This document shows positions 1 to 12,957 of a DNA stretch of 64,000 nt, one piece after another (the stretch's first letter is position 1; each line of letters opens with the position of its first letter). The DNA lies in contig CABFPE010000124.1 of assembly GCA_900660155.1 (NCBI GenBank), positions 1,418,277-1,482,276 of the forward strand, given 5' to 3'. A program made the translations under genes and the position numbers. Source of the stretch: Hofstenia miamia (taxonomy: Eukaryota; Xenacoelomorpha; Acoela; Hofsteniidae). Below the pieces are notes generated by a model. That model did not search any database, was not told where the DNA came from, and worked only from the letters and a program-made list of their open reading frames with translations.

Positions 1-86
1 TGATGAATAAAGTGTGTGTGGTTATTGATTTGCACATTATAATTTCATTATTTCTTTACTTTGTTTATAGTTTATTGTTAGTTCAC

Positions 87-87
<1 letters not shown>

Positions 88-118
<31 letters not shown>
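88..118. repeat. (AT)n microsatellite
   Basis: Uninterrupted AT dinucleotide run of about 31 bases. The bases before it (1-87) hold nothing recognisable. Confidence 0.95.
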
Positions 119-123
<5 letters not shown>

Positions 124-187
124 TACATAAATTTGGCAAAAACAGTTAGAAAATATTTAGTAAATATGTTCACATATATTTGCATTT

Positions 188-1340
188 TAGTGTCGTGGGG
201 ATCCGTGGGGCCCATGTGGATTCCCACGGAAATTTTAATGGGGTGGGGATCAAAATTCTGCCCCATGGACAAGCCTGCGATTAGTACTATTGGAAAATGT
301 TACACAACAGAATATCTTGTTTAAGTCACGCATGAGCAGATGGAGCATGTCAAGAAGGAGTTTGAGGTCAATGCGAGTAGCTTTGTCACGGATAATGCAG
401 CAAACATGAATGCAATGCGCAGAGAATTAGCAGTGCCGGAAACACTTATTCACACTTATGGGTGTCATTCGCATATCGCCAACTTGCTTTCCAAAGACAT
501 TCTCTGTCAAAAAGACATCAAGCCAATAATGACAAAGATCATCACTGTTCTCAAATGGGTTCGCAATACCCATGCATGTTCTGCAGACCTTGTGGAGAAC
601 AACATGACTCGACCTCCATTACGTTGCGAAACTCGCTGGAACAGCAATATCGACACAATCGAATACTTCCAGAAGAACTTGCATATGCTTGCAGAAATAG
701 CGAACAAGCATCTGAAGAATACCGACATAGTATTTCGTTATGTGGAAGAAATATCTCTGAAGAGATCTGCAGAAGATATAATGGAGTTCGTGAAATCAGT
801 CGGGGTTATATTGGACAAGTTGCAGAAAAATTCTTGCACTTTGTCGGAAACATTCACGCTTTGAAAGAATGTTGCCGGACAAGCTCCAATTGAGTATGCA
901 AGTGTCGTCGATAAGTGAGTTCAGGAGGCCATTCTACCCGTCGTCCTAGCTGCTAATTTGCTCGATCACAAGTATGCAGAGAAGACCTGAATCTGGATGA
1001 AACAACACAAGCCATCGACTACATCCGTGAAAAGGCTGGTGAAAATATCATGCCGGAACTTACAAATTACATGGCAAACGTTCCTTCCTATAACGAATAC
1101 ATTTTTGCGGAGGGCCACAAAAAGGTCGAGAGTGAAGCTTGGTGGAGGAGTGTACTTCGACTGGGATTCTTGAAGGAATTGGTCTACCATGTATCAACAC
1201 TGGCCAATGCTATCTTCTCCAGTGCATGATTAGAGCGGTGTTTCTCAACTCTCGGACTCACCTATAGAAAACTCCGAAGTTGTTTGGGCGTCAATAAGGC
1301 TGGAAAGCTGACTTTTCTCTTTAAACAACTCAATGAGTGA
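188..1340 (+). mobile_element. Decayed hAT-superfamily DNA transposon
   Basis: The stretch 188-275 is unusually G-rich, with GTGGGG and CCCACGG blocks that can fold on each other, and looks like the terminal region of a hAT element. It runs directly into the second half of a hAT transposase, so the N-terminal half (BED zinc finger and first catalytic region) appears to have been deleted. I could not find a convincing 3' terminal repeat or an 8 bp target duplication, so both outer limits are approximate. Family assignment rests on the transposase motifs in the next entry. Confidence 0.7.
325..1340 (+). pseudogene. hAT transposase remnant (DUF659-like region to C-terminal dimerisation domain)
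   Basis: The reading frame from 325 contains FVTDNAANM, then GCHSHIANLLSKDI, VLKWVRNTH and PPLRCETRWNS. These are the landmarks of the DUF659/hAT transposase core, where the D of TDNAAN is expected to be catalytic. The same frame continues through TGA codons at 862-864 and 916-918, for example LLDHKYAEK near 955-984. It then shifts by one base near 984 into a frame ending at the TGA at 1338-1340. That last part carries the hAT dimerisation signature LERCFSTLG followed by a KLTFLFKQLNE-type tail, and is broken by one TGA at 1227-1229. With three internal stops and one frameshift it cannot make an active transposase. This is a DNA-transposon fossil, not a host gene. Confidence 0.88.
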
Positions 1341-4300
1341 TTTTAACACTCAATTTTGTCTTTAACGTGTTTTTTCATATAATGTACATGTTAACATGTA
1401 AAAAACGTTTTAGTTAACAATATGACAGCACTGACATCAACGGTTCAGTAACGTTATTTGAATGATTCAATTCTAACAAATCTTAGAAGTTTTATAATTA
1501 AGCCGTAAGCCTTTAATATTAGAAACCGTGTGAACAAATGACATGCAATATTGTTGCAAAATTTAAAAATAAAAATTTATTGCTAAATCATAATGCATTA
1601 AGTTTACAAAATTAGTGCGTCGACAACAGTTCTTTATAAAAATGTGGTCTTAATTGACAATCTATTCAAGAGAATATCAGCAATCTTGCCGTCTGCTCTT
1701 TCTTTATCAAAACACATTTGCATCCCTGAGAAATCTGAATTTCTTATCTTATATAAAAACTCTTTTTATCCTGGACGATATTCCTGACAGCATATAATTT
1801 AGGCCCAGTTTAAAAGGGCAAAGCCCAAATCCTAATTCAATTTCCTTATGAGACCCACAGGTCCAAATAAAATATATTACAAGAAATACCCGAATAATTG
1901 TTATAAAATGAAAATCTCTAAGAAATTCAATCTATCATCCCATTCCATTTCTAGGTCTGGTTGTGCGCCACTTGGCTCTATATTCAATTACTTGCTTGAT
2001 AATACAAATTTGTACTATTTATCTGTCAGTTACTATTTAGACATTCTTCGGTTATATTTCAGAACAATTTCTCTGTCTTTGATCAATATCCATTTTCTTG
2101 GAAAAGATGATTAATCATCTTACCATAATGATTTCGTTAACTACATGATCTATGCTCTAACAATCCATCTGAATCACTTATTTCGAATGTTTTCCTAGAT
2201 CAAATTCTGATTTTACATCTTTCATATGCATTTGATGCTTCTTTGTTTATAAGCACAGCCCCTTTTTTGTAATGAAACTCAATTCTGTGTTGTGTTTTAT
2301 ACTTTTGATATTTGTATGTAAACTGTCTACTAATTAAGTTCACTAAATGGTAAAATCGGATAAATCAAAATCAAAAAATTTTCGATCCTAAAACGATATT
2401 TCCCCATATTTGTTCAATGACAATTTTCATAGCACTGCACCATACCACAACTGCCAAATATTTTGCCTAGAAGATACAGAATTCTTTTTTCAAAGGCCAT
2501 CTCTACTATTACTACCAATAGAAATTTAATAACTATACATTAAAAATAATTTAAGATGCCCTGGGTAGAACAAGGTTAAAATTATAATTAATAGCCAAAT
2601 ACATTTTACCTCTATAAAGCTAATATTTTATGCAATATATTTATGCAAAGATAATTGCAAAGCCTATTGATGACAAAAAGATCTTGTTAACATTATTGAA
2701 TAGAATGCAATTTCGCTGAGTTGGAAACACATAGTAATTGATTTTTCAAAATTTCCAAGTCAATCAAAATTTTATCAAGTAGTGAACTGTGATGTAAGAA
2801 AATTACTTTTACAATCTCTAAAATTAGCAGTTCTTTGCTTCAGTTTTTCTCAAGTCAAAGGTGTTTTTGCCCGCTCTTGTCCCATCAGAACCAACTTTAG
2901 AAAAAAAAGCCAATACTCTTTCGACTGTCCCGCCCCACTTCCATCTCTGCTTTCTAAGCGCATGTATGCGCAAGTATCTAAGAACAAAAAAGCCCTCATC
3001 GTAGAAGAAGCCACCATGTGTTACAAGCCAATAGATCCAAAAAGTTGCAGTCAAACAATTACAAGATTGTCTATGGCTAATAATGCACTTAGTAAAACAC
3101 AACTGCAAACTGTCACATTAAGACGAACGATATTGATAAGCACATCCATATGAATTTATTCAAATAGATTGGCAATATGCGAAATTTTGGCATTCGCATT
3201 AAAGAACATATTAGTGGCCATCTTGAAACGGAAATATTCTATCACCATCATAAATTAAAGAAGGAAAATTATAAAATAGTCATGAAAACAACCCAAACTA
3301 AGATCTGTGAGGCTCTAGTAATTAAACAATATAATAGAGAAAACATCTAGATTATCAATATTTTTTAGGGTATTTTAGGGTATACAATATCATTATCCCA
3401 TAAAGTGTAGTATATTTTAAACTTTTGTTACCGCAAAAAATTGTATTATTTAAATTAATTGAATTTATTAATGTAATCGGATTTAGCCTACTGTAGGAAT
3501 TAGCCGACTTTACACTAACTATTGTTATTTTTAATGCGACAACGCACACGCAACATGTGTTAATATTAATATTAAGTAGACCGTGATATGCTAATATCAG
3601 AAAATTTAATCAACCATATGAGCCGGGGGGTACTGAACAATTGTGTTACATTCTAAATTTGAAAGATTTTGTGGCTTTTCCTAAAGTATTGTTAGCAAGA
3701 CAAATGTCTAAATATAAAAATCACACTTTCATTATTTTTCTAGTTTTACACATATTATTCTAAGAAAGGCTACTATTTTATAGTTATCTTCATCGATAAA
3801 TTCGCTTCAAAACTTCAGGTAAGGATAACATCCAATGATTACTTTCACCATGTGTTCAGTTTATCATTGGCCACCACCCTGCCAAATATTAGCGTTGTTG
3901 GGGTCTTGGAATACATTTTTCAAATATTGGTATTGCAGTCAATTTCCTGACGTCAGAGTACCAGAACATCGAAGCGGTACTGTTGGGGGTCTTAAAAGTG
4001 AAGAAAGAGTCCGGCTGAGATCGGGTTAGGAGACGATTTATCATAAAGATGTTGTGTAAAATAATTCTGAAATCTGTAAAATTATTTTTTATGAAAGTTA
4101 ATATTTACGATCTTAGTTATTTTATTTACCTTACAATCCATGAATCCATCATTGCAATACATTTCAAGTTTAACAACTGCCCATGAACAGATAAACTGCA
4201 TTTCTACATGCAATTACAAATAAAACCTTTACGGCTATAAAAAGGTAATGTACTTTGGGTCAAATATCCAAATCTAAAATTATTCCTTAGTAAACAAGTT

Positions 4301-5293
4301 TCATAATTGTGAGATAGTTAATAAAGTATGCTCACATGTTATAAGAATGCACTTAGCATTTAAAAAAATTAGCTAGAATGACGTCAAATGGTTGCTAATT
4401 ATTTCAAATGATGTTTTAGCTGAAATAAAATATTGCACGTGGTACAAATAATGTGAATGTTGACCTTATGGGTATTCATAATCATTCTTGGTGGTATACC
4501 TTTTCTAATACAATAAAAGACTGGAAAATTTATTATTTTTACATTTTTAATTATCTTAGTATACATAGACTGATTCAAAATTTAGCAGAAAAGGATTAAC
4601 TTAAAATATTGAAGAAATAACTAAGAATTATGGATGGATAACATTTAGCAATTTACTCTTAAATTTCCTTTAAACTTTTGCAGTTATAAACAAGAAATTG
4701 CAATTTATGGAATATCAAAATGTAGTTGAACTCGTCAGAACTAGTTAGGCCTTTTAACAATATAAAAATAATTTTTAAAAGAAACTTATGATTAAGTATG
4801 TTCCAACGAAAACATGTAACAACTCCACTGAGTGTGGTAAACAAAGTATATCATTAATTTAGAGGGAAAATTGCTATCTCTAAAAATATTGCGCGCGCTA
4901 CAATCATGGTCTTACAATAAAGGTAAACCGAAATCGAGGTAAATCCAATTTTTTAAAGTGATCGCGAATAAATTAAATTTGTAGGCTCACTTCGAAATAA
5001 CGACTTTTTAATTCAATATACTAAGCAGTAAGTATGCCAACTTGAGAAAAGATAACTTAGAGGCGTAGACTAGAATTGCAACTGGACAAAGCCATTTCAT
5101 TATAATTTGGTCTTAAGTTTGCTTTATTCATTGCCCTTTCGAAATGGAAAGAAACTACATAAATTATTAAGTATATCTATAATTCAATTGTCTCAGAACT
5201 TGGCAAACAGGGAAATTAAGTAGGACTTATGCCGTTCAGTTTGATTTTGACTGTTCACAATTTCAATTTATGGCTTATTCAGTCTGCTGTATT
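1341..5293. other. Non-coding AT-rich stretch
   Basis: No gene recognised. The longest open frame (2782-3153, 123 codons) begins at GTG, matches no family I know and has no supporting signals. A TATA-like ATAAAAA occurs near 4235 without a recognisable gene downstream. Confidence 0.6.
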
Positions 5294-5543
5294 TGTGAGA
5301 GGGCATAGGAAAAGGGACCTATAGAAAATTTTTCATGTTTTTAGGAAATTGCGGTTAAACTTTCGTAAATTTACGTTTATCTTTGCGTGACATTTTGTCT
5401 ATTGTGTGAAGTGTAAGTTGATTAGTTAAAGCTAAAAGATCTTTCCCTGTCGTTGTTTTGTATTATATGGATGATTCATACTTCGAAGCTGATTTAATTC
5501 CATTTTTTGACACTATAGGTCCCTTTTCCTATGTCCCCTCACA
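5294..5543. mobile_element. 250 bp MITE-like element with about 31 bp inverted ends
   Basis: The left end (5294-5324) and right end (5513-5543) are inverted copies of each other with about two mismatches. Both share the core CATAGGAAAAGGGACCTATA. The interior has no coding capacity; a short open frame starting at 5458 runs out through the right end and is coincidental. The flanks do not show a clear target duplication (ATT-like on both sides at best), so the superfamily is not assigned. Size and structure fit a non-autonomous DNA transposon. Confidence 0.75.
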
Positions 5544-7913
5544 TTTTAAATTTAAAATAATTGCAGAAATTCCAGCAGAAGGCAGCACAAGCTATAGTTA
5601 TTGCCCATCTATTCTCAATATGTTGTCGAATAGTGAAATTCTTGTTAAAATATAGTGTTGTATTTGAAATATTAATCTTGTAAAATGACAATTTGTAATG
5701 CGTCATTTTTGCTACTTAATTTATCTCTACTTCTGACTTCCGAAATATCCTTTCCAAAAGAAGCAAAACTAACATTAAAAATTCAATACGATTCTAAGTG
5801 GAGAGCACACGGTCGAATCGAACTAACTAATAATGATTGATTTAGAAACACCTATAATCTAACAGGTTTTAATAATAGAGAGTTGAATTATTTGAAAGGT
5901 AAATTTTCCTTTAGCGGAAGTTGAAACACTTTGTAAAATTAATATACATCAAATTTAATTAAAACTTTGGTGAAGGAGAATTATTTTAAAGCCATTGAGT
6001 CTATATACCGGTTCATTAGACGTACATTACCATTTTTCAAGAGCTAATAGCAATTAATCAAATAAAATGTGTCAATAGTCCAACTATCGATTTCAATGGC
6101 TTCATAAATGAAGTTATTACTGTTAACTTTAGACAATAGCTTCATAATTCAGAGTGACGTATTCAGTATAGCTAAGAAAATAGCGTTATGCATCTGAAAA
6201 TTCAATTAATTAATTTCGTTGACTTTTAAATTCAATTCGCTTTTTCTGGATCACACAATGCCTATGATGACATTCCGTGTAGGAACTACGGAAAGGTTCT
6301 CTAAGAAAAGAAAGATTTTGGATGAGTTAATGGTGGTTTTTTAAAAAATACTATAATTGAATAAAAAAACTCATATAATTAAACACATTAGTAAAAACTA
6401 ATTGATAGAAATTAATCTAGCAAATTTTAAAAAATAAATAATAAAATCAAAACAATCTAATATTAAAGCTTCAAATTTTCATATCATAAAAAACCCTTCA
6501 AATTTAATTATTAAAATTCTGATATCTAGCATGGATTAAATTCCGAAAATGCAATCATTTTATTTGGAAAATAGGCCAAATGAATGTCAGTGGCAATAAA
6601 GAAAACCCTTTTCCTGGGAAAATAATTATAAATGGAAGTCAATGAATTGACGCAACAAAAAAGTTCAGCGATACTGTATCCATGGGGTTTCGTTACGCAT
6701 ATATGAATCATATATCCATAGAAATAAACAAAAGAAATTCATTACACCAGCAGATCGTCATTAATTTTGTAATACATTGAGTTTTCACAACTTTAAGCAA
6801 ACCAAATTTTAAAACGTAAAAAACCAATCAACACAATTGTAAGGTAAATAATACGTTTAAAAAAGGCTTAAATACCGTAATTGATGCAGGAATGTTCTGT
6901 GGCTTGATGTAAACTATGAGGAAAATGATTTGATAGGAAATATCAGATGAAAAAAAAATAAAAGTATTACAAATACAATTGATGTGCATATACCTGTGGT
7001 TGTTAGTCAAATCTTGGGGTGTTGAAGCGTCACGCTTCTCAATTGTGTGAGCTCAATTTGCAGATTCTCAGCGAATGTGTCAAATAAAATGTATATATTG
7101 TATGATGAAATACAATATGTAGCGTTTATACTTGTATGTCAGACTGGTTTTCTATTTTGTAGTAAAATTGAAAAAATAGAAGTTAACAATATCTAAGCTC
7201 TATCTGTTTACTCGGCCAGCTGCCACATAGCTAGAAGCAGTTGGGTTGGGTCGAGAGTTTTCACTGACCGGTGCCACCCATGGTACAGTTTAGCTTTAAT
7301 TACCCTCTTAACGCAAAATTCCTCCACCAGTGACCTCTTGTTAGTTATAATGTTCAAAGACAGACATCCACACCAGAGATATAGATTCCGCAAATTACTG
7401 AATATGAACTCTACTTAAAGTACAATTGACTCTACTCAGCCGATAGCAAATTCTCTTCGTACATGTATAAGACGGATTACGCACACAGCACAGATTACTG
7501 TTTCAAATTATTAGGGATTAAGAAGAAAGATCACTATCTGTCACACGTTGTCAGGGTCATAGAAGAAGTTGTGTTCTCAGCGGAGTTAAATGTCTCAATG
7601 AGTTAATTGCATCGCTAGGCAATTGGAAGTAAAAGCAATTTAACAACGTGCAATGCATTAATATTAAAATGGGGAGGTTGAATTTAGCTAAACTCACACT
7701 AACATTATTCTAACTAATAAAAACAATCGTCAGCAAAGAGCTCATTAGAGAAGCAAATTCTGATAGAATATGCTTTCAATAATACAGCAAATTGTAAAAT
7801 TATCTTAATGCTATTGCAATTAATTAAACACATAATTATTGCTCTATAAGAATACTTTTAACTAGAATAATTTGCACGATGTGTAAATGACTTTGCAAAA
7901 ATCACGCGAGGTT
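5544..7913. other. Non-coding AT-rich stretch
   Basis: Nothing supportable as a gene or named repeat. A minus-strand open frame at 7208-7393 (61 codons) has a somewhat protein-like composition but no recognisable motif and no splice or start context. Confidence 0.55.
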
Positions 7914-7939
7914 TATATATATATATATATATATATATA
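7914..7939. repeat. (AT)n microsatellite abutting a mariner relic
   Basis: AT run immediately before the left inverted repeat of the mariner element. A shorter TATATATA follows the right end. Insertion into an AT run is expected for a TA-targeting transposon. Confidence 0.9.
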
Positions 7940-8522
7940 GGGTGGCCACAAAGTCGCGCACCAATATTAATGGAAAAAGTTATAGTAGTAGCATTTATTC
8001 AAATTCAAAGTCAGGATCTTCCTCGAGTTAAACCTGAAACCATACAGCCATTTCTAAACGTCTTTCACTATCATCCTCGTACAATTTGTGTAGAATTTGA
8101 AGTTTGTAAGGATGAAGCTTTTCTGCTTTGAGAACCTTCTGCATCGTTGAATGAGGAATACCAATTTCACCTGCTGCCCTTAGCACTGACTTCCTTGAAC
8201 TGCTTGCAATTTTTTCCAACACTTGTGCACGCGTCTCCGCCGATAAACCTGGACGTCCACTTCGCTATTTGTCAACGACGCAACCAGTTTCTCTGAATTT
8301 GTTGATTAAGCGACCGACAGAAGTGTGTGACACATTTTCATAAGGATAGTTTCTGTTGAATTGCTCAGCAATACTTCTGTTGGTTGCACCATCACGACCA
8401 GATAATAAAATTATGTCCACGCGCTGCTCTGTAGTCAATGGCATGGGTGATCTGAAATAAAAAATAAAAATTATATTAACAAAAAAATATTAACCTTGGT
8501 GCGCGACTTTGTGGCCCCCCTG
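7939..8522 (-). mobile_element. Internally deleted Tc1/mariner-type transposon
   Basis: The two ends share an exact inverted 20-mer, GGCCACAAAGTCGCGCACCA, at 7944-7963 and as reverse complement at 8497-8516. The bases just outside it are slightly different, and each end is set in a TA run, the target of this superfamily. Total length is about 580 bp against roughly 1.2-1.4 kb for a complete element. The interior keeps the transposase N-terminus on the minus strand and lacks the whole catalytic part, so this is a non-autonomous deletion derivative. Confidence 0.93.
8028..8444 (-). pseudogene. Mariner transposase N-terminal fragment (helix-turn-helix domains only)
   Basis: Reading leftwards from the ATG at 8444 the frame gives MPLTTEQRVDIILLSGRDG, then SVGRLINKFRETG, RSGRPGLSAETR, a second helix-turn-helix around GEIGIPHSTMQKVLKAEKLH, and HPYKLQILHKLYEDD. 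This matches the bipartite DNA-binding region of Tc1/mariner transposases of a type common in arthropods. One TAG (8275-8277) interrupts the frame where the family usually reads DKPRSGRP. The frame ends at a TAA (8028-8030) shortly after EMAVWFQV, and LEEDPDFEFE-like codons follow before the inverted repeat. The DDE/D catalytic domain is absent. Confidence 0.9.
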
Positions 8523-8549
8523 TATATATAAAATAAATAATATTTGGTT

Positions 8550-8786
8550 CCTGTAACCAGAGGCGCGTTGAGGATTTCTAAAACGGGAAGGGCTGACACC
8601 CATTTTTACAGAAAAAAAATTTCCAACGTAAGTAAATTTACACAAAATGCAATCGTCTGTTTCTAGCAGCGAATCGATTGATGACATCTTGAATTAAGGT
8701 GAACTATTTTCAATTTTGAGGAACAGAAAACATTTTAAGTAAGTCTTTGCATTTGGCCCCTAAACGCGCCACTCACTACCTGTAAC
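8550..8786. mobile_element. hAT-like MITE with perfect 8 bp target duplication
   Basis: The element is 8558-8778 (221 bp). It is flanked on both sides by the identical octamer CCTGTAAC (8550-8557 and 8779-8786), the target-site size of hAT elements. The left end begins CAGAGGCGCGTTGAGG; the right end, reverse complemented, reads TAGTGAGTGGCGCGTTTAGG, so GGCGCGTT is shared. The interior has no transposase; a minus-strand frame at 8490-8687 crosses it by chance. Confidence 0.85.
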
Positions 8787-11676
8787 TATATAAACATTGA
8801 TTGTTCACTCCTTAACAAGACGCTTCTATCTATAGGATATCTTTTATAATTGTCAGTAATGCTGGAAAGAGAGTTTGACTGACTGACAATAAGGGATAAA
8901 ATCATTTGACAGGATTTTGAATAATAATAAATGCAATTGGAAGTCCATAATTATTTTTTCACTCTTTAATTGAAAGGTGAACTTTGCTGTCCTTGCAAAG
9001 CTCATATTTGAAATTTGCGGTATTTATGTACTTAGCGCGTTGGGAAAGTAATGGGAAATGTACTATTTATCGAATTGAATTTTTGATTATGAGCACTGAG
9101 CAATTTATATGTATGACTAAAATAATCATAGCTATTGATAGGGCTGTTGTGCAGAATGCTCCAAGCAGGCCCAAAGTGGTGTTAAAAATGGGCCAGAATA
9201 TGAAAAAAAATAACTTGACTATTTCCAAATGTGCACATAAATCAACACAAATGGAATGTATACTATAGAATTTATAATTAATGTGTTAGAAAAATTTTCA
9301 TAATTATTTCGTACTCTTCTAAGACCCAATTTAGGGTTTCAATCTCAATGTTAGGCTTTACTATCAAGTTCTAACGTACACAACATTGTTCTAGCAAATT
9401 GAAAAAATGGAAGAAATGTATCTAAAATGGTCATTAATTCGGTCAATGTCTATCCCTGGACTACGTCAACAATCTAATTGCATTTCAATCAATTATTCGG
9501 CTATACAATAAAATAATTGGAAGACTAGGAATCATGCTTCGTAATTTCAGGTAGATTCACCTGCGTTTTCCAAAAATACCTTTTCACAACTTTGGGAAAG
9601 CTTGTATATATCTGGGTGGTCATTGCAATTCTTAATGTTCTGAATGAATAAGCCTTTTAATCTCGATTGATATAGCAAACGCATTTTGAAAGTGTAATTA
9701 ATAATGTCTTAAATATCTTCCTGATGAAATCTTTCAAGGTATTAGCGTACTTATCCTCGTAACTTAATTAATTCCTTCTAAACCTTAATGAATTCTCGTA
9801 GTTTAGTGAAACCAAATTGAGATTTACAATTCGTAACCTAAGTCCAGGTGGAATCTGCGGCAATAATTGATTTCAAAAACATTATATTCATAAAAATAAC
9901 ATTTCTAGAAATATTAAAAATATACATCATAAGTTATGTGCTTATTCAGATAATTTATGTCCAAATAGTTTAATAAAAGTGCAAAACAGTAGTTAACTTA
10001 AAAATCACCGATACGCTTGCGAATTCAATTAATTTTGTAAAAAGTAAGAAGTGAAATGTGTTATTGAAAATTTGTGTGGCAATATATCAAACGCCTTTCA
10101 AATACATCGGCAACTACGCTATCAGAATGGAAAAATTGATAAAAGCATTATATTGAATTAATATAACACCTGCCTTAACATTGTTAACATTTTGTGTTAA
10201 AAGAAGATGGAGCGCTAAATATTATTTCTCTCAATACCACTTCACACGCCCAGAAGACGCAACAAGCAGCACTTGTTAGGTTTAAATTATGAATATTTAA
10301 CTGGAATTATTTCCAATAATCTAATTCTTCTTTTTAACTTACTTAATATTTTCGCACTTTTAAACAACAAATTCTATGGCATGTTAAAAAATTTGAATTT
10401 TCGAAATAATTTATTCATATTTTTCGAATGCGAGATTTAAAAATAATAATAATAAGCTATTATATCTCGGAAAATCGCCATTGTCAATTCTACAATAATG
10501 ATCTTATCATTTAGTATCCATGAAAATTAAGTTTGGCTCTTTCCAAATTCTTTGTGTAAAATCTAAAAGCTTGTCAATATAGTCTACAAAAAATTAAATA
10601 TACAATAATTTTCCAGTGAGATTAATTCTTCATTATGTTACCTTTATTAAAAAAATATTCGAAGGGCATATTCAAAAATTTTGCTTCAGCTCCAAAGAAC
10701 GAGTTCATCTCACTTTTATAAATATCGAAGTTTAATGAGAATGTTTGAAAGATTAATTCAGATTAAATTTTTAACTTAGCGCACAATGCAAGTGATGGCA
10801 ATAGTTACATATATACCCTGAGCAAATCCAGTGAATCCATTTGCATTACTATACTACCTATAACCTCCAGGGGCGAGTACAACGATTTGGAGGGGCTAAA
10901 ATTAAAATGACCTTTGCATTATGTAGTGGTGTTGTTCATTTCCTTGTGTGGCATAACAAAAAGCCGTAAATTCTAAAGATTATAAACTTGACTTCTAGAA
11001 CATACTGAAATGTACAGTAATTCCTTTCAAGAGTGGGATTCAGATGAAAATATATTAAAAAAATAAAAAAGAAAACACAAATACCTGACATTAAATTTTT
11101 ATACAAGCTAATAGTTGAAATTAAATGTGATATAGCTATTAAGTCACTCTTAATTATGCAGGAACTAACGCATTAGGCTTTACCTCGTTCTGATTGTGGT
11201 GTATAGGCCAAATGCAGTGATATAGAACTTACAAACAGCAAAATACACTATGGAATACCATCGATTTATAATAATAAATGCAGATAAGCGAATAAGTCTT
11301 CCCGCAATTTTTAACGAGGAATTCTACAGTTTCGAAATAGATCCAGACCAGTTCATTTAAATGTTTTAAGGATTGTGGTTAATGTATTTTATAATCTTCG
11401 CTTCAAACTCTTTTGTGTTCTTCGAAACGTAGCTCTCTTAGAAAAATATTTTTGAGACAAATACTAATCTCCAAGATTTTCCATTAAGAATTTCAAAGCA
11501 ATGTAAGATGCTCTTGTTCTTTGTAAATGAGGTGAAAGTGTTTTACATAAATGATGTCAAAAGAATTTTAGAATTTACTCGTTTTAAAATGACCTCATTG
11601 GTGAAAATATATTTAATATTCTCTAATATTGTTAATAGAGAATCACGTTTATAAATTCTTATAAATAAATAAATAA

Positions 11677-11680
<4 letters not shown>
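8787..11680. other. Non-coding stretch with one isolated hAT-like end
   Basis: No gene seen. At 10868 a CAGGGGCGAG motif followed by GGAGGGGCT resembles the start of a hAT MITE, but no partner end was found. The stretch closes with a short (AAAT)n run near 11660-11680 that leads into the AT run at the edge of the inverted repeat. Confidence 0.5.

Positions 11681-11720
<40 letters not shown>
11681..11720. repeat. (AT)20 run at the outer edge of the left palindrome arm
   Basis: About 40 bases of AT. Homology with the right arm starts at 11,721; to the left of this run the sequence is unrelated to what lies beyond the right arm. Confidence 0.93.
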
Positions 11721-11724
<4 letters not shown>

Positions 11725-12957
11725 AATATAAAATGATCAGCTTTTGGAAAAAATGAAATTTATATATTTAAACCCCACTTATTAAGAGTTTCGTCACTCG
11801 AATTATGTACAAATATGGAAGTGCAAAGAAAATACGTATTTAACGGCAAGCCCTTGGCATAACATTGATTTGAAATCTTTGCATCGTTGGGTAAATCAGT
11901 CTAAATATCTTAGCCTCATAAAGAATATTAGGAAGTGATAGCAGTAGATAAGAAGTCATAATTGAAGAAACCCATGACATGAAACTTCTATTAACTTAAA
12001 TTTTAAAGTTCCTCCAAGTTCTTTCAAATTCTTAAAGATTTTTTCAAAAGCATCTCTATAATTAGACAAAAAATCAGATTGTGTTTGTGTAAACCATAAC
12101 AATGGAAATTTTCCCTTCTAATTTGGATAAAGTTATTGAAGATTGGCCATTAAATGTAAATTTTATAATTTAGTTACTTTTTGTCAACTTTCTGTTTACA
12201 ATGCAATGTGGTAATCGAATTGAGAATTTATTTTGGCCTTGAAAACAAAGTTCCCAATAAGCATAAACTCCTATGAAATTTTTAAAAGAACTAAATGTTT
12301 TCTAATTATAGTGATACTTTAAAAATTGCTTGGAAGAACTTTAAACCTTAAGTTGTCCTCCCTTGCATGCGGTGTACTTAATACGAAGTTTCCAAATATG
12401 TTCGAAAAGCCTAACTAGTTTGCATTTGAATGTGGAGAAAATAGTTTAAAATAATTAATAGGTTATCAAATTTTTGCAAATTTAAGTTTGAGCACACTTC
12501 ACAATTTTCATAAAATTCATCGTCACAAATCAAACAGAGAATTTCTGAACAAACACTTATCATCCGTCAACGCAAAATTAGCATAAATTAGCGGGAACAA
12601 ACAATTTAATTATAAATAATTCACACGCGAATCTCGAAGTACGGAGTGACAATAAATGTTTTACACAGTCGACTTTATTGATTTTATGATCATTTTGAAT
12701 TCAATGAGACTAAGTCAGTGTAGATTTTAATGCAAATTTTAGATATAGACAATTATGGACCACAAGGAATATAAAAAATTCTGTTATAATTTGACACAAT
12801 ATGGTCTCAATAGTCTGATATTGATATGTACACATTTGAGCTAACGAACCACAACAGTAGAGGGAGGCCTATACAAGTCAATCTGAAGCTAAATTGAGAT
12901 GAGCAGAATCATATGCATATCTGAATTTTTTTGTTCATATAAGATAAGTAACAGATA
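11721..12957. other. Non-coding stretch in left arm
   Basis: Nothing recognised: no open frame of useful length and no repeat ends. The mirror copy is 51,009-52,245. Confidence 0.55.

Noticed and set aside
462-893. Overlapping plus-strand frame inside the hAT remnant
   Set aside because: It shadows the real transposase frame, which carries the TDNAAN and CHSHIANLL motifs.
2782-3153. 123-codon plus-strand frame
   Set aside because: GTG start, no domain, no signals; an open run of this length is not remarkable among some 10,000 stop-to-stop intervals.
10868-10905. CAGGGGCGAG motif as a complete MITE
   Set aside because: Only one end is visible; no inverted partner or 8 bp duplication was found.
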